Shown here in pieces: positions 37,469 to 48,810 of a stretch of 64,000 bases of DNA (its first letter is position 1; each line of letters opens with the position of its first letter). The notes beneath the pieces were generated by a model. That model saw only the letters and a list, made by a program, of their open reading frames with translations, made no database searches and was not told where the DNA came from. Origin of the DNA: Hypholoma sublateritium FD-334 SS-4 (lineage: Eukaryota > Basidiomycota > Agaricomycetes > Agaricales > Strophariaceae). A program made the position numbers and the translations under genes. The DNA lies in the NCBI GenBank assembly GCA_000827495.1, contig KN817536.1, positions 124,001 to 188,000 on the forward strand. Reading direction: 5' to 3'.

Positions 37469-39910
37469 CTACCAGGTGGGCTGCATTCCAATGCTAGGAA
37501 TGTGGATGTATGCCTGCGAATGCGCGAGGTAGCCAGCCGACTGGTCCATCCACTTGCTCGAGACGTCATTGAACGGCATATGCTCGTTGGGCATCATGCG
37601 GAGGTCGCTATTCTTGTACTCGAAACGCGACTGCGAGTACGAGCGCATATGATGACGCGATGCCTCCTGATCGTACGAGAGCGAATGAGAGCGCGAATGG
37701 GGAATGACGAGTGTCGGGATGGGCGCAAATGGGTTGTAGGCAGCCTGGCTCATATGAAACACAGACGAAACATCATGCACATAGACCGGTTGCGCCTTGA
37801 CGGGCATGTACCGGCCAGCAGGGTTCCAGTTCTGATTGTTGTAGGCAACGTCGTGAGGGTGATAGCTTGCAGGATAGTGTTGCATGGGATGAACGGGCGC
37901 TTGAACGGCGACGTACTGCCCGCTGACGCGGTTTCGGTCGCGTAGAATAGGCTCATCTCCAGCAGGACTCCATTTCGCCGGAGGCGGCAGGGCCTTGACC
38001 GCGGGAACGTCTGGGAAGTTCCATTTTCCGGCGCCCAGGGTCTGGCCATGACTCAACCCGGAGCCGTGAATTGTGTGGGCGTTCTGAGAAACAAGCTTGC
38101 TCGCTCGGCGCTTGGGAAGATATTCCTCTCGAAGAGGACCGTCCTCATCGAGATCAATCTCCAGCGCATCCAAGGCATTCTCCTTTTCGTCTCGCTCCCT
38201 CAGGCGATCTTCCAGACCGATAAAGACGGGTTGCGGCAGAGGCGAACCGGACTTGAAGGTAGATGGCACCTTGATGATCTCATCAATAACGCGACGCATG
38301 ATCGAGTGCGGGTTGGAAGATGGGCGCGATATCGGCTGTGGGTATGCCGGCGATGAGAGCGCCGTGTGGTAAGACATGACGTGAGCAAGCCATTGTGACC
38401 ATTGCTGGGAAGAGATCGATAAGTCATATGTGAAGATGTCAAGCGTGAGCGCCTCAAGTCTATTCAGAATCTGGATAGGAATGCTGGAAATTGAGTGCCT
38501 GTGAGAGAGGTGACCATTAGCATTATGAAATCATCAAGGAAAGAGGCACTCGGCGTACCAAGTCTTGTTGCTGAAGGTATGATCGTCCAACCATTTGTTC
38601 GCTAGCATACATCCGAGGACCACAAGGCGAAATACGACGCTTCCTTCTGATGTATCATTGTCGAAACCGGTGCACCCGTCGGCCAGAAGGGCGGATTTGA
38701 AGGCCCTTTCTTTCACTAGCTCCTCACTAAGCGGAGCTGCCCCGAAGTAAACAGGGAGCCGCACAATGTACCAGACTGCCAAAAGAGCGGCTGATGGCTG
38801 CAACAAGGTTGCAAGCAGAAGCGAGTGTATAGAAGGCGCCAGGTAGCTAGGCGCTGCGGTGGGATACGCCGGCGCATTGATGCTGCATATATAGATTAGC
38901 GTCAAGCAAGAAAGGTGTGAATAGGATGAGACATACGAAGGTTGGGTGAATGCGGGCGACAGACTGAATCCTGTGGTGCATACCTTCCATACATAGGTAG
39001 CCATCCATTCCGCCAATGGTTCCGAGAGAGTTTTGTAGCCAAGGGTCGGGCTAGACGTAACATTGTCTGGATGTGGGTCCTGTTCCTTTGGTGGCTCGGC
39101 TAAAGTAGGGAAGACCGGCGGCGGATGATAGGTTTCCACGTTAGCCTGCTTTCCCTGATAGTAATCGGCCAGAGCGTATTGTTCCGCATACTGACTCGAG
39201 AAGGAAGCGGGGTATGATACTACGTCTGCTACTGCGCGATCAACAAAGGCGCCAAAGGGGGTTATAGGCTCTAGAGGACTTGAGTCATTGTCCGGGCCAC
39301 TAGCCAACCCAGGTGACTGATCTTCGTAGATGGGCGAAAAGACGCCCGCCTGATAGGATCGATTACTGAAGGATGCGGAATCGCTGACCATCTCAACTGG
39401 AGAGGAACCATGATGCACGCGATCTTCGGGCATGGCAGTGGCGGCTTCGGGGCCCACGAGGAAGTCCACATCCCAGCGCATGTTGTTGTCAATTTGAGCT
39501 TGATCATGGGCAGAAAAGGCCGGGTCCATGGTGGCATCGCACTTGCGCTGTACACCGCGCAGATAGTTGCTGGCGGCGGGGTGCTGCTGTTGCTGGACCG
39601 GATTGTACAGGGGCGGGAAGGGCGCTTCAGCGTCTGTCCCTTTACTGACCGGCGCGTTGTCCGCGACGGTCAACCCTTGCCGAAAATCCTGCATGGTGGC
39701 GTCCTGGCTGGAAGGAGGTCGCTGCTGACTCCTCCTCCAGGAAGGGAAAGCGGCGGCCCACTCCTCGCGGGAGCCCAGAGAGGGGTGGGGGCCCAGTGGC
39801 AGGGTGGCGCTGGTGTTGCTGGACGGCAGTGAGAGGCCTCGGACACGGTTGTACGGCTTAATGACGGGGTGCGCTTGCGCCTTTGCGGAACGAGGGACGG
39901 GGACTGGCAT
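37469..39910 (-). CDS. Pcl/Pho80-type cyclin with long disordered arms
   Basis: Three exons (39910-38937, 38882-38559, 38498-37469) join in phase to 775 aa. The middle of the chain is a cyclin box: HSLLLATLLQPSAALLAVWYI, VKERAFKSALLADGC, VVFRLVVLGCMLANKWLDDHTFSNKTWHSIS (split by intron 2), IPIQILNRLEALTLDIFTYDLSI and QWSQWLAHV. The features VLGCMLANKWLDD and the IPI..LN.LE pattern match the PCL1/2/9-like group, which activates Pho85-type kinases in G1 and polarity control. The N-terminal 300 and C-terminal 300 residues are Pro/Ser/Tyr/His-rich and have no domain I can name. The first ATG in frame is at 39910. The frame stays open well upstream without an ATG, so an upstream exon is possible. 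Confidence 0.8.
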
Positions 39911-40345
39911 CTGCAGAAAGGGAGACGAGGCGTGCGGTGCGGCGGGTCCCCCGAGGCTGTGGGACGGCGGCACTGCTGGCGTCTGGTGGTGCTCCGTGGA
40001 GCGTGCAAGAGAGCGGAGGGGTTGGGTCGTGAAGGCTGTCGTGAGATGGCAGACGCACAGCGAAGGCGTGCCTTTTAGAGTGAGTGAGCCCAGCTACTGA
40101 AGAATGAGACGCCCGTCGCCAGAGATGGGAGAGAGGAGGCCTGACGATGGGGGGTCGATCCGCCTGCTGTTGGGAGATGCCGGAAAATAATCACCCCCCC
40201 TCTTATATACTCCTATTACGTAACCCCTTTGATCCCCGCGTGTTGCCACGCACGCGCGCAGTCAGCCCCACGCGTCCAGCCGCGGCTCATCTGTTTAGTG
40301 TGTGACTCAATTGTCCTTGGCGCACATCCACTCCCTCCACAAAGA
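39911..40345. promoter_or_regulatory. Divergent promoter region, cyclin / FAR11, 435 bp
   Basis: A TATATA at about 40205-40210 (tcttatatactcc) lies between the two genes and could serve either. A C run (ccccccc) precedes it. If the cyclin has an upstream exon, part of this stretch is coding. Confidence 0.4.
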
Positions 40346-43300
40346 ATGAATGCCCTCCTGCAGGACAACAATGGGAACCAGAACCAGGTTTCCGCCGCCG
40401 ACTCCATTACGCTCGGACAGTTGAAGGCCATGGTCGGCACCGTCCAGAAGCCAAAGGTCAGTGGGGCCACCTGCTTCCAGTCCCTGTGAGATCGACCGGT
40501 GTTATTTGTGCAGCAATCCCTCTTTGATTTCAAATATGACGACGAGGACACTGTTATGAACGAGATCGAGGAGTTCTACTCCTACATTGAGATGCCCCAG
40601 GTCGCAGAGAACATGAAGGCTTGGGAGGGCTCATACCACGATGGCATGTCCATGCCGCCAAAATTAGCTCTGCCTCTCCTAATACCGTGTCCGCAGGAGA
40701 ATGGACAAAATCATCTATTTCTAAGCGGCGGGCTCATGTTGATTACCTTCTTGAAAGTCTGGAGCATCGCGACACTGAGGTTCGATTCACAAACGCGCGA
40801 CGCCTGTTCTATGTCCTGCAGGGTAATCCACTCCAATTACGCGTTGGTCGTTTACTGAAGCCTCGAGCCAGGGACATTTGGGGAGACTGTGTCCCCAGAA
40901 CATCAACTGCACTGGATATTTGAGAACTGCAAAGTAGTCCGAGCTGCAAATGGTGTGAGCGCCATTGTAGAAGCCTTGAAAATTGCAGGCCGGAAACATG
41001 ACCTTCTGTGGTGCGTTTCATGGCTAAGAAAGAACACACGCATTGCGTTAATATCAGTGATAGCAATATCTCGGACCAACAGGCTGCCCACCTCCATATA
41101 TCCGTGCAGGACAAGTCTGATCTCATCGAAGAAGTGTTAACTGAGGTCTCTGTGTATCTCGGGATGCTATATCACTTGATCGAAGTGTTCAAAGGGCACG
41201 ACGACTTTGCAGACGAACTGAGTAAGTTGTCCAGATAATTTTCTGAAGCTTTCTCATTGATAATTGGTCAAGTGAGTCTGGATCCCCCATTGCCCGTCTA
41301 TCTCTTCAACGTAGTCTCTAATTTACGGGATAAAACCGCGAAAGGATATCCAATCAAGAAGGTACCTACTCTCTGCCTATTCATTGGAAAGCAATCTCAA
41401 AATGGTTTTGCTTAGCTGCTTCTTGTCCTGTGGAAAACTCTTCTGACCTGCTGGGGCGGCGTGCGCGACCACGCCAGAGTCAAGAAGCTCGCGCGCGAAC
41501 TCGCAGGCCTCCCACCTGCAAGCGACACCAGTGCGTCCCCCACTAACACCTACCTCCGCCCCTAACACCCGCCGCAGCCGACAAAATCAAGTCTTCGCCT
41601 ATCGACATCGACACTTTCCACACAGAAACGTCTGTCAAGTACCCAACATTCACACCGCCCGCCCAGCCGCCGCCGTCGCTCATTCACGCGCCGATCGCGC
41701 AGTCGATCAGCCCGTCCGTGCTCACGCGCCGCCTCGCCAAGGCATACACGCCGATCCCCGTGCGGCACCACTACCACCACGACGACGACGGCGGCGCGGG
41801 GATGCCCATGCAGTTCGCGCCGCCGCCGCCGCCCCCAGGCGCGTTCCGGCACAACCCGCAGCCGCCGACGCCCGCGCCGTCGCCGCCGCCGCCGCCGCCG
41901 AACAAGCCGAAGAAGCAGCAGTACCAAACGGACCAGTCGCGCCCGTTTCTGTTCCCGTTCGCGAAGGGCCAGCCGGGCGCGCGGCGCGTGCCGTTCGCGG
42001 TCGACGAGGCAGACACGCTGTACAGCAAGCACATGTACATCAGCCTTGCGCTTGCGCAGATGTGGCGCACGCGCGACGACTGCATGACGGCGGAGAGCGG
42101 GCTGGACCGCATGCCTGGCGCGGAGGAGGGGTTCAAGTCGTCGACTTTCGATGCGGATGTGCGTATTGTAGTTTGGGCTTGCGTAGTTTTACTGACGACT
42201 TACGGTGAATAGGAGGCGGAGGCAGGCGAACCGTTGCCTGATCTCGCACTGCTGGACAAGATGATAGATGAAGCGGCGGAGATGATGACGAACGCACAAA
42301 CCAGCGCCGAGAAGCGCAAGGCGCAAGAGAGGAGGGAGGATTTAATGCGTCTAAAGCGGGTTGAACAAATATACGTGCGTTCGTTTCGGAAGCATCAGAG
42401 AGACTGTGCTCATATCTGCATATCTGCGCGCAGAGTGCCATCTTGCCCGTGCTCTCCGGTTGGGTGCTCATCCTGCTCAAGCTGCTGCTGGCCACCGTCT
42501 CTGCGAGCTCCAATGCAAGCATGCAGGCCCCGCAGTCTTCCACATCTTCGGTCTTCCCGCCCGCAGGCATGTCGCGTTAGTATAAATTGAGGTATCAGCC
42601 GTAGAAACATAATCTGACTGACTATCTAGCGCAGGAACAAGCTCCTTCTGTACCGCCGACGTTGGACGATATTGACGTCACACGCCATCGCGAGATTACA
42701 TCCAAAGCCGTCTCTGCTATATTACTGCTAGTTTTGAAGTGGTTCAAAGTATCTCGTACGCTTTCACTTTCTATTTATCGCACAAACATTAATGAGGTGT
42801 GCGATGTAGACATCATGAAGTTCCACCATCTAGGACAGCATCTGCTGGACACCAATTGCCTTCTGCTTATCCTCAAGATGTTCGGTCTCCAGGAAGTGAC
42901 GAACTCCGTAGTTTCTAAAGTCGACTCGCCAGAGAACAAGTTGAGCTGTGTGATATACCGCCGCGCATGCTCCTTTATTGACACCCTCCCAGCTTTTTCC
43001 GATATTGTCTCACCAATCTCTCAAAAAATCCGCAGCCTATCCGACCCGAAGACGACATGTACCGGCCGCCCAAGCAAAGCATCAAGAAGTTTACCACCCT
43101 GCCGAGCGGCGAGAAACGTGAAGAAGAAATCGACCTCATCACTGAATACTCCTGGCGGAACTTTTTCTCGACGATCAACTTTGCGAAGATCATGCAAAAG
43201 CTATCTAAGGGCCGCTCGCATAGGATATGGATGCTTGTACAGTACAAGAGCTCGGTACGCTTTCTTTGGAATTTAGCATTGGATTGAGTTTAACGGTCGA

Positions 43301-44491
43301 ACTACCCAAGGCCGTTCTCAAGCGTGTGTTGAGAGTCAATCATCCTATGTTGCAATTACATGTCTTGAAGTTGATCAAGAGCCAAGTGCCTTTCTGTGGA
43401 CGCAAGTGGAGACAATGTAAGATTGTGCATTTTTAATTACACCCACTATTTAATTTCGCTTCCTTCTCCAGCTAACATGAAAGTTATTACGGCAATTTAC
43501 CTCAACTGCAGACCAGACCTGCGAGACGAATGGCTAGCAGGAATTGAGCCTGACGATGCTGGCGAGGCCCAGGTAGGAACTCACGTTGCTGAATAGGCGA
43601 AATTAAGCGAAATTACATTCGAACTGACATCTCGTAACAGGCTCAGGAGCAGGCTTTACGCCACCTCGTTAAATTTTGTGAGCACCAACTCTTCTTCCCG
43701 CCGTGTAATCACGACTCACGACATCGCATGTCAAAGACAACACGAAAAGATATGGGCCGGCAGCCAACCCCAATCAACAGAGTCCGATACACAGGCGTTC
43801 AGGTAGCATGTCCCAGATGGACGGCCTGCACTCGGATCCGGCACTCTCCAGCCTCATCCGTCCAATCGGCACGCCCAACGTTGTGGACTCGGACGTCTTC
43901 CCGCCTGCTCGCTCGCGCGCGCCTGACCACTCGCTGTTTCTGCCCTTCATTCCCGAAGACATCGCGTTCGAAGAGGAGTACGAGGAGTACCTGTCGGACC
44001 TCGGCTGGGCGGATGATCAGATCTCGGCGGACAACTCGATGTTCACCGGCGGGACGTCCGCGTGGCACCGCCTGCCGAACTTCGTGTCGGAGATGACGGA
44101 AAGCATTAGCGACAGCGAGAGCGTCGTCACCATCGAGGACCTCGGCGACGAGGGCCACCTCGACCCCGGCCACATCAAGGTCGTCGATGAGAACGTGAAC
44201 AACTGGGAGGTCAGCAGGCTTTTCGCGTGCGCACAGTCGTGATGGACGGCTAACGATTATGTATTTGCGCAGCATATGAGCCCCAAGACAATGGCCGCGC
44301 TGCCCAAATCGCCGGCGGGCGGACGCCGCGGGAGTGGGCAGGGCCTGCGCCCTGTCCTTCCCTTCGCGCTGGACGAGGGGAGCGCGATCGACGACGAGGA
44401 CGACGTCGAGCCGACGCACCTCGGACGCGAGCCGTCAGGCGAGTTCCCTGCCGGCGCGAGCGTCGATGAGGTTGAGTATGCATATGGGTAA
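40346..44491 (+). CDS. FAR11: STRIPAK subunit Far11 / STRIP (N1221 family)
   Basis: About seventeen exons encode roughly 1,000 aa. The N-terminal N1221 domain is clear: LFDFKYDDEDTVMNEIEEFYSY, HVDYLLESLEHRDTEVRFTNARRLFYVLQG, HQLHWIFENCKVVRAANG and LYHLIEVFKGHDDFADEL. A GC-rich Pro/His/Gln exon (41580-42160) follows, with QTDQSRPFLFPF. The C-terminal half has FHHLGQHLLDTNCLLLILKMFGLQEV, EYSWRNFFSTINFAKIMQKL, LKLIKSQVPFCGRKWRQ, and an acidic end. Far11/STRIP scaffolds the PP2A-linked STRIPAK complex, which controls hyphal fusion and fruiting in fungi (HAM-2, PRO22). Two joins need GC donors (40644 and 42567). The last codons end at 44491. A final intron to a GTGTAA at about 44541 is also possible and would add one residue. 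Confidence 0.9.
40644..40696 (+). other. GC-AG intron in FAR11 (GATG|GCATGT...CGCAG)
   Basis: The intron is 53 nt, with a CTAATA branch-like site. It joins GSYHDG to EWTKSSIS in phase 1. Without it the two conserved blocks lie in different frames. The GT four bases downstream gives the wrong phase and an early stop. Confidence 0.75.
42567..42629 (+). other. Probable GC-AG intron in FAR11 (GCAG|GCATGT...TCTAG)
   Basis: The intron is 63 nt. It joins FPPA to AQEQAPSVPPTLDDID in phase 1. The frame stops 12 nt downstream if unspliced. A weaker GT donor upstream (GTCTTC at about 42551) with the CGCAG acceptor is the alternative. Confidence 0.5.
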
Positions 44492-45327
44492 GCCTGCCGT
44501 GCCTTCTTCCGGAGTGCCGCTTATTGTGCAACAGGGTGTAATCATGCCGCGGTAGTCATTTGATTATGGGTGGACGTAATTTGGAATCATGTACTGTTAA
44601 TAATATTTTTGTGTGCACTGGGTCGGCAGTAGGAACTGTAGATCGGCTCGAAATTTGATATGTGGGTCGAGATACGCTGCGGGGTCCGCAGTTGATATTC
44701 GGGAGAAGGCGTTAAAGTGAAGGGGATACAAGCCTTAGAGTCAGGGGTCACTCATGTAATACCATGTTGAATAGAGCTTTAGTTTGGCTTCGGTGGAGGA
44801 TGGGAGGGAGAATCAATGAACTCATAACGACGCTCAAAAGTTGAGTAAAAACAGCAAGAAGATCGATACACGAGATGTTCGTCACCGGGGTATATTAACC
44901 TGCCAAAGGATCTTGGAGAAACGAGGCGATGCTGACAGGAAGTTGTTACGAAAGGAGGAGTTTTTATTTGTGTATGCGCGGTGTGTGGACTTGCTTTGGA
45001 CTGTGTTTTAACGTGTCATCCACAATTTGGACGCTGTCGGGGCATGTTGATCCTGGTGGCTCCAGACACACCACCGCACCTCCTCCTCCGTCCCCGCTTC
45101 CACTCCCCGTCGTCGTTGCCCGATGCTGCCCATAACGAACACTGCAGGTCCACCCACAATCCCAGTACTGGGCCCTGGGTCCGTGCGTGGACCCATATTA
45201 TTCCCACGTATCTGACATAAGCTTGTTGATTCGTGGCTTGTTTGCTTGCCTTTAACCACCACCTTCCCCCCGCCAAACTAGCGACAAACAGCTGCAACTG
45301 TGCTCGATAATCCGTTCAAACAAAGTC
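44492..45327. other. Intergenic stretch, FAR11 to forkhead, 836 bp
   Basis: It holds the FAR11 3' flank and the forkhead promoter. A C-rich pyrimidine stretch (ctcctcctccgtccccgcttccactcccc) lies around 45080-45110. I see no RNA gene or repeat. Confidence 0.4.
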
Positions 45328-46668
45328 ATGTCGCAACAACCTCCGCAGGCCATGCAAGCCATGATGCCTGACCCTAACCAGGATATGTCTGGGAACTATT
45401 ATCCACAAGAGAGCGACCTCACCGGCGGGCTCCCTATCAACCTAGACTCCTTGCGAGATGGGCCACCTGGCAGCAAGCCATTCTACCCTTATTCTACCCT
45501 TATTCGGTATGTGCCCGAGCAACAGGGTCCTAAATACACTCCTTTCTCGGCCATTGACGGTTGATCATGAACACTCACAATGTTGCATTGTACTCAGCTA
45601 CGCAATCAAAGGGTCGCCAAACCAGAAATTGCTGCTTGAGGATATCTATTATGCTATTGAGTCGCGAGTGAGTCAACTGGTTGAACTGTCCTTTGTTCGG
45701 TAATGTTCAAATCGCTTTCCCAGTTCCCTTACTTCCGAACGGCGCCAAATGGCTGGAAGGTAAGCGATCGTGAAAACTTGAGGCTTCGAGTCGAGTACAT
45801 TCCGTTAAATGAGTTGGCTGTTTTGGACGTGAACGCGTCGTCGCGGACGCGATGTTGTTATTTGACTGGTTCTGTTTGTTGTTAAGAGTTTATTATTTCG
45901 AAATCCTTTTATCCAAACAGGGCACTGATTTCTCCCCTTGGTTCTCTCAGAACTCCGTCCGCCACAATCTTTCCCTCAATCCATGCTTCGAAAAGGTCCC
46001 ACGTCCGCTTACCGACCGAGGGAAAGGCTCCTACTGGACCGTCAACGAGAATGTAGATCCCCGCACCGGCGTGCACCGCATTCGCAAGAAGAAGACGAAA
46101 GGCTCGAAGAATCGCACCTCTGAAGAGCCTGATGCGGACTACCACCCTTCCGAAGGTGGCTATGAAGAGCACGCACAGTTCGTCGCTTCACCACCGATGC
46201 ATACCGAGGATGGTGGCGCAAACCGGCAGCAACCTCAACAACCCCCCGTGCCTTATCCCCCTTATCCGTAAGTCTTCTAATATCTGTTCTATATGCGCTC
46301 ATCAAAGCTTATCTCACTCTAGTTACAGTCCCATGACTTTCGACCCGAACTTCCCGATGATTCCTCCTGGGATGCGATTCCCGCCGCCTATCCCGGGACC
46401 GATCCCTCCGATCCCTATCTCACCTGATGAGGGAATGGAGGTCGACGAGAACGGCCATGTCAACTGGAGGATGGCTTGGCTCAAAGAAATTGGCCACTTG
46501 CAGCAAATCACCGCAGAACAGGAGAAAGCCGGTGTCGACCCGGAATGGTACAGGATGATGCTCCTCCGTGTGCGAGGTGCATTGATGCCTCCACCCATGA
46601 ACCCGGAAATGATGCATGCTATGGCAGCATCACATATGCAACCACCCCAGCCGAACCCAGCCGATATG

Positions 46669-46702
<34 letters not shown>

Positions 46703-46716
46703 AACAGCAGCAATAG
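45328..46716 (+). CDS. Forkhead (FOX) transcription factor
   Basis: The start is the ATG at 45328 and the stop is TAG at 46714. The DNA-binding domain is near the N-terminus and spread over four exons: [11 protein letters not shown] / [23 protein letters not shown] / [12 protein letters not shown] / [19 protein letters not shown], followed by [19 protein letters not shown] is the recognition helix. A basic region ([11 protein letters not shown]) follows, probably a nuclear signal. The rest is Pro/Met-rich with a conserved-looking [15 protein letters not shown] helix, and ends in about 15 consecutive Gln encoded by CAA/CAG repeats. Fungal forkheads act in cell-cycle and developmental control; the target here is unknown. 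The intron before NSVRHN is long compared with neighbours because an upstream AG is skipped. Confidence 0.9.
46669..46713 (+). repeat. CAA/CAG microsatellite coding polyglutamine
   Basis: About 15 CAA and CAG codons end the forkhead protein directly before its TAG. The two codons are mixed, so slippage may be moderate. Confidence 0.9.
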
Positions 46717-47107
46717 ACGCGGTTAGTAGCTTGGACTGGTGGACATGGCTGATGTTTTATATTTGTTAACGTTTCACGATTCTCATGTAATGCCCTCGAT
46801 GTTTTATTTTCGTTCGATATTCTGTACAAGCTACTGTAAAGTTTGTAAATACTCTTTCGTGTCCTTGTCATACCTACATAATCTGTACGGCCGAAGTTAA
46901 TCGATTGTTCTCCTAGGAAAACTTAGCGGCCGAGCGCCAAGTTGAATATGCTGACATGCAAGCTGCTGACGTCATCATGCCGCAGCCAATTACCGGTGTT
47001 CGCTGATCAAGATTTTCTCTGGAACCTGCGAAGCTCTTACACAGCAGCCATCTCACTACTTATTCACTCACGCCAACACTCTCCACTGTCTTTTCCACTA
47101 GTCCAGC
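46717..47107. other. Intergenic stretch, forkhead to DRE2, 391 bp
   Basis: It holds the forkhead 3' flank and the DRE2 promoter. CCAAT at 46986-46990 and a CRE-type palindrome at 46967-46974 lie 110 to 140 bp before the DRE2 ATG. I see no gene. Confidence 0.45.
46967..46974. promoter_or_regulatory. CRE/ATF-type palindrome TGACGTCA upstream of DRE2
   Basis: This perfect 8-bp ATF/CREB site lies 134 bp before the DRE2 start codon, and a CCAAT box follows 12 bp later. It is a candidate binding site for a bZIP factor. The same 8-mer also occurs by chance in an intron of UBA1 near 34576. Confidence 0.4.
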
Positions 47108-48186
47108 ATGTCACCCACTGCCGTCTACTCATCGAACGAGAGCGTCCCCACATCCTTCCAGTCTCAGACATCTCCTTCAAAAGGGGCTGCCTTGGCCATT
47201 GGCTCTCTCTCGACAGCCGAGGATGGAAAATATCAAGCTTTGGTATCGAAGCTGGAGCCCACGCGGAGTGTAGAGAAACAACTTCTCGACCGCATCGTTG
47301 ATCAAGGTAGGCTTTTCTCGCATCTTCTTCCTTGTCGTTTGACCGATCTTCGGCACGTCAGCTACCGTTTTGGAGCCTTCAGCGTATTCATCTATCCATG
47401 TGGTTCTCAGTCCGTCTGATTACCTGTCCCTGGAGTCAAATCTCCCTTCACTACTCCGCCAACTCCTTTCTGCATTGACGCCGCTGGGTACCCTCCATCT
47501 TCTCCATCTAACTAGCCCTCCGAAAATCCTCTCATCCGAGCTCACGCTTGCCGGATTCACCACCATCTCTTCCCCCACAGACAGCGTGACGATCATAGCG
47601 CAAAAGCCGGCGTACGCCCCGAGCGCTTCACTGTCTTTCAAGAACCGGTCTGCAGGATCGGTCCCGTTGATGAAGCTCAACCGCAAGCTGGATCCGGCCA
47701 AGAAGCAGGCGCTCTGGGCCATCGCCTCGTCTCCGGCGACACCCCTCGTCGACGCCGAGGCGCTGCTTACCGCCGCGGACAAGGCGCGTCCGGTGCCAAC
47801 GTGTGAGCCCGTGGCAGCTTCGGCGCCGCGGCGCAAGCGCGCGTGCAAGGGCTGCTCATGCGGTCTGGCGGAGCTCGAGGAAGAGGAGCGCAAGAATGGC
47901 AAGGTCGTGCTGTTGGACGGGGGGCAGGACGGAGAGACGATGGAAGTCGACCAGGCGGAGCGAACGCGGCTTGTGGCCGCTGCGAAGGCGGCGCCTAAGG
48001 CGACCAGTAGTTGCGGTAGCTGCTTCTTGGGCGATGCGTTCCGCTGTGCGAGCTGTCCATACCTTGGTGCGTAGTGTTTTCGCGTGCTGCAGGATATCGG
48101 TGACTAATTACTGTATGTGTACAGGCCTACCGGCGTTCAAGCCGGGAGAGAAGGTAGAGATTGACTTCAGCATGGATGATCTGTAG
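47108..48186 (+). CDS. DRE2: Dre2 / anamorsin, cytosolic Fe-S assembly
   Basis: Three exons encode about 320 aa. The N-terminal half is the degenerate methyltransferase-like domain ([32 protein letters not shown]). A linker leads to [19 protein letters not shown]. The C-terminus carries both cysteine motifs. The first is C-x13-C-x2-C-x-C (TCEPV...ACKGCSCG). The second is the twin C-x2-C-x7-C-x2-C ([15 protein letters not shown]). The end, [20 protein letters not shown], is the family signature and is completed by the last exon. Dre2 takes electrons from the diflavin reductase Tah18 at the start of cytosolic Fe-S protein assembly and should be essential. Confidence 0.95.
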
Positions 48187-48810
48187 CGTCACTCTTTCAT
48201 TGATGTGCATGATCATGAACTGAAAATAGTGCCTGTCGTATTTAGAGTACATATGTATTGATTTTTTGTATAACTTCCTACCTTGCCATTCTTAAAAGAT
48301 GACCAGACAGAATATTTCTCATTATCAGACACCGTCTGTGGGGGAGAGGTCGTCTGCCTTCTGTCGACCTGTGAGGTTGGCGCGGGTCTTTGGTGGGGCT
48401 GTATTAATAATATTATAAAAATCAGCTGCGTGGAGCATACACAGGAGGGTCAGTCAAATCCGAGTCGTGCAAATATGTTACGGCCACGCCTACGTACAAA
48501 TAATGGATGAATCCCTATTCAAAAAAAGTTATTTACACGGTCAGTGGTTCTGTGTTCTGAATATTTATTAGCAGTGGCTCAGCAAGAGTTTGGCGCTTAT
48601 TGCGGCCCGACAACCGTTCGGAAGCAAAAGAAGTTTGTGTCAGCGATAAAATAGCTTACCTTCCGCTGCAACCCCTCTGTGCCGCCGGATCCACTGCTCC
48701 TTGATATCGGCGCGAGATTTTTACTACATACATCCAATTCCATGCTATTTGATTGAGTCTACTGCTTCAATTTCTTGTAGACCTCCACCTCCCTCACGTT
48801 CATCTAGATA
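48187..48810. other. Intergenic stretch, DRE2 to BCD1, 624 bp
   Basis: It is AT-rich and lies between two genes on the plus strand. A 75-codon open frame at 48283-48510 lacks protein-like composition. I see no RNA gene or repeat. Confidence 0.4.

Noticed and set aside
40600..40760. Apparent frameshift or pseudogene in FAR11
   Set aside because: A 53-nt GC-AG intron joins two conserved blocks in phase. The rest of the gene is intact.
41562..42032. 156-codon Arg-rich minus-strand open frame
   Set aside because: It is the complement of the GC-rich Pro/His exon of FAR11; Arg comes from GCG/CGC runs. There is no independent support.
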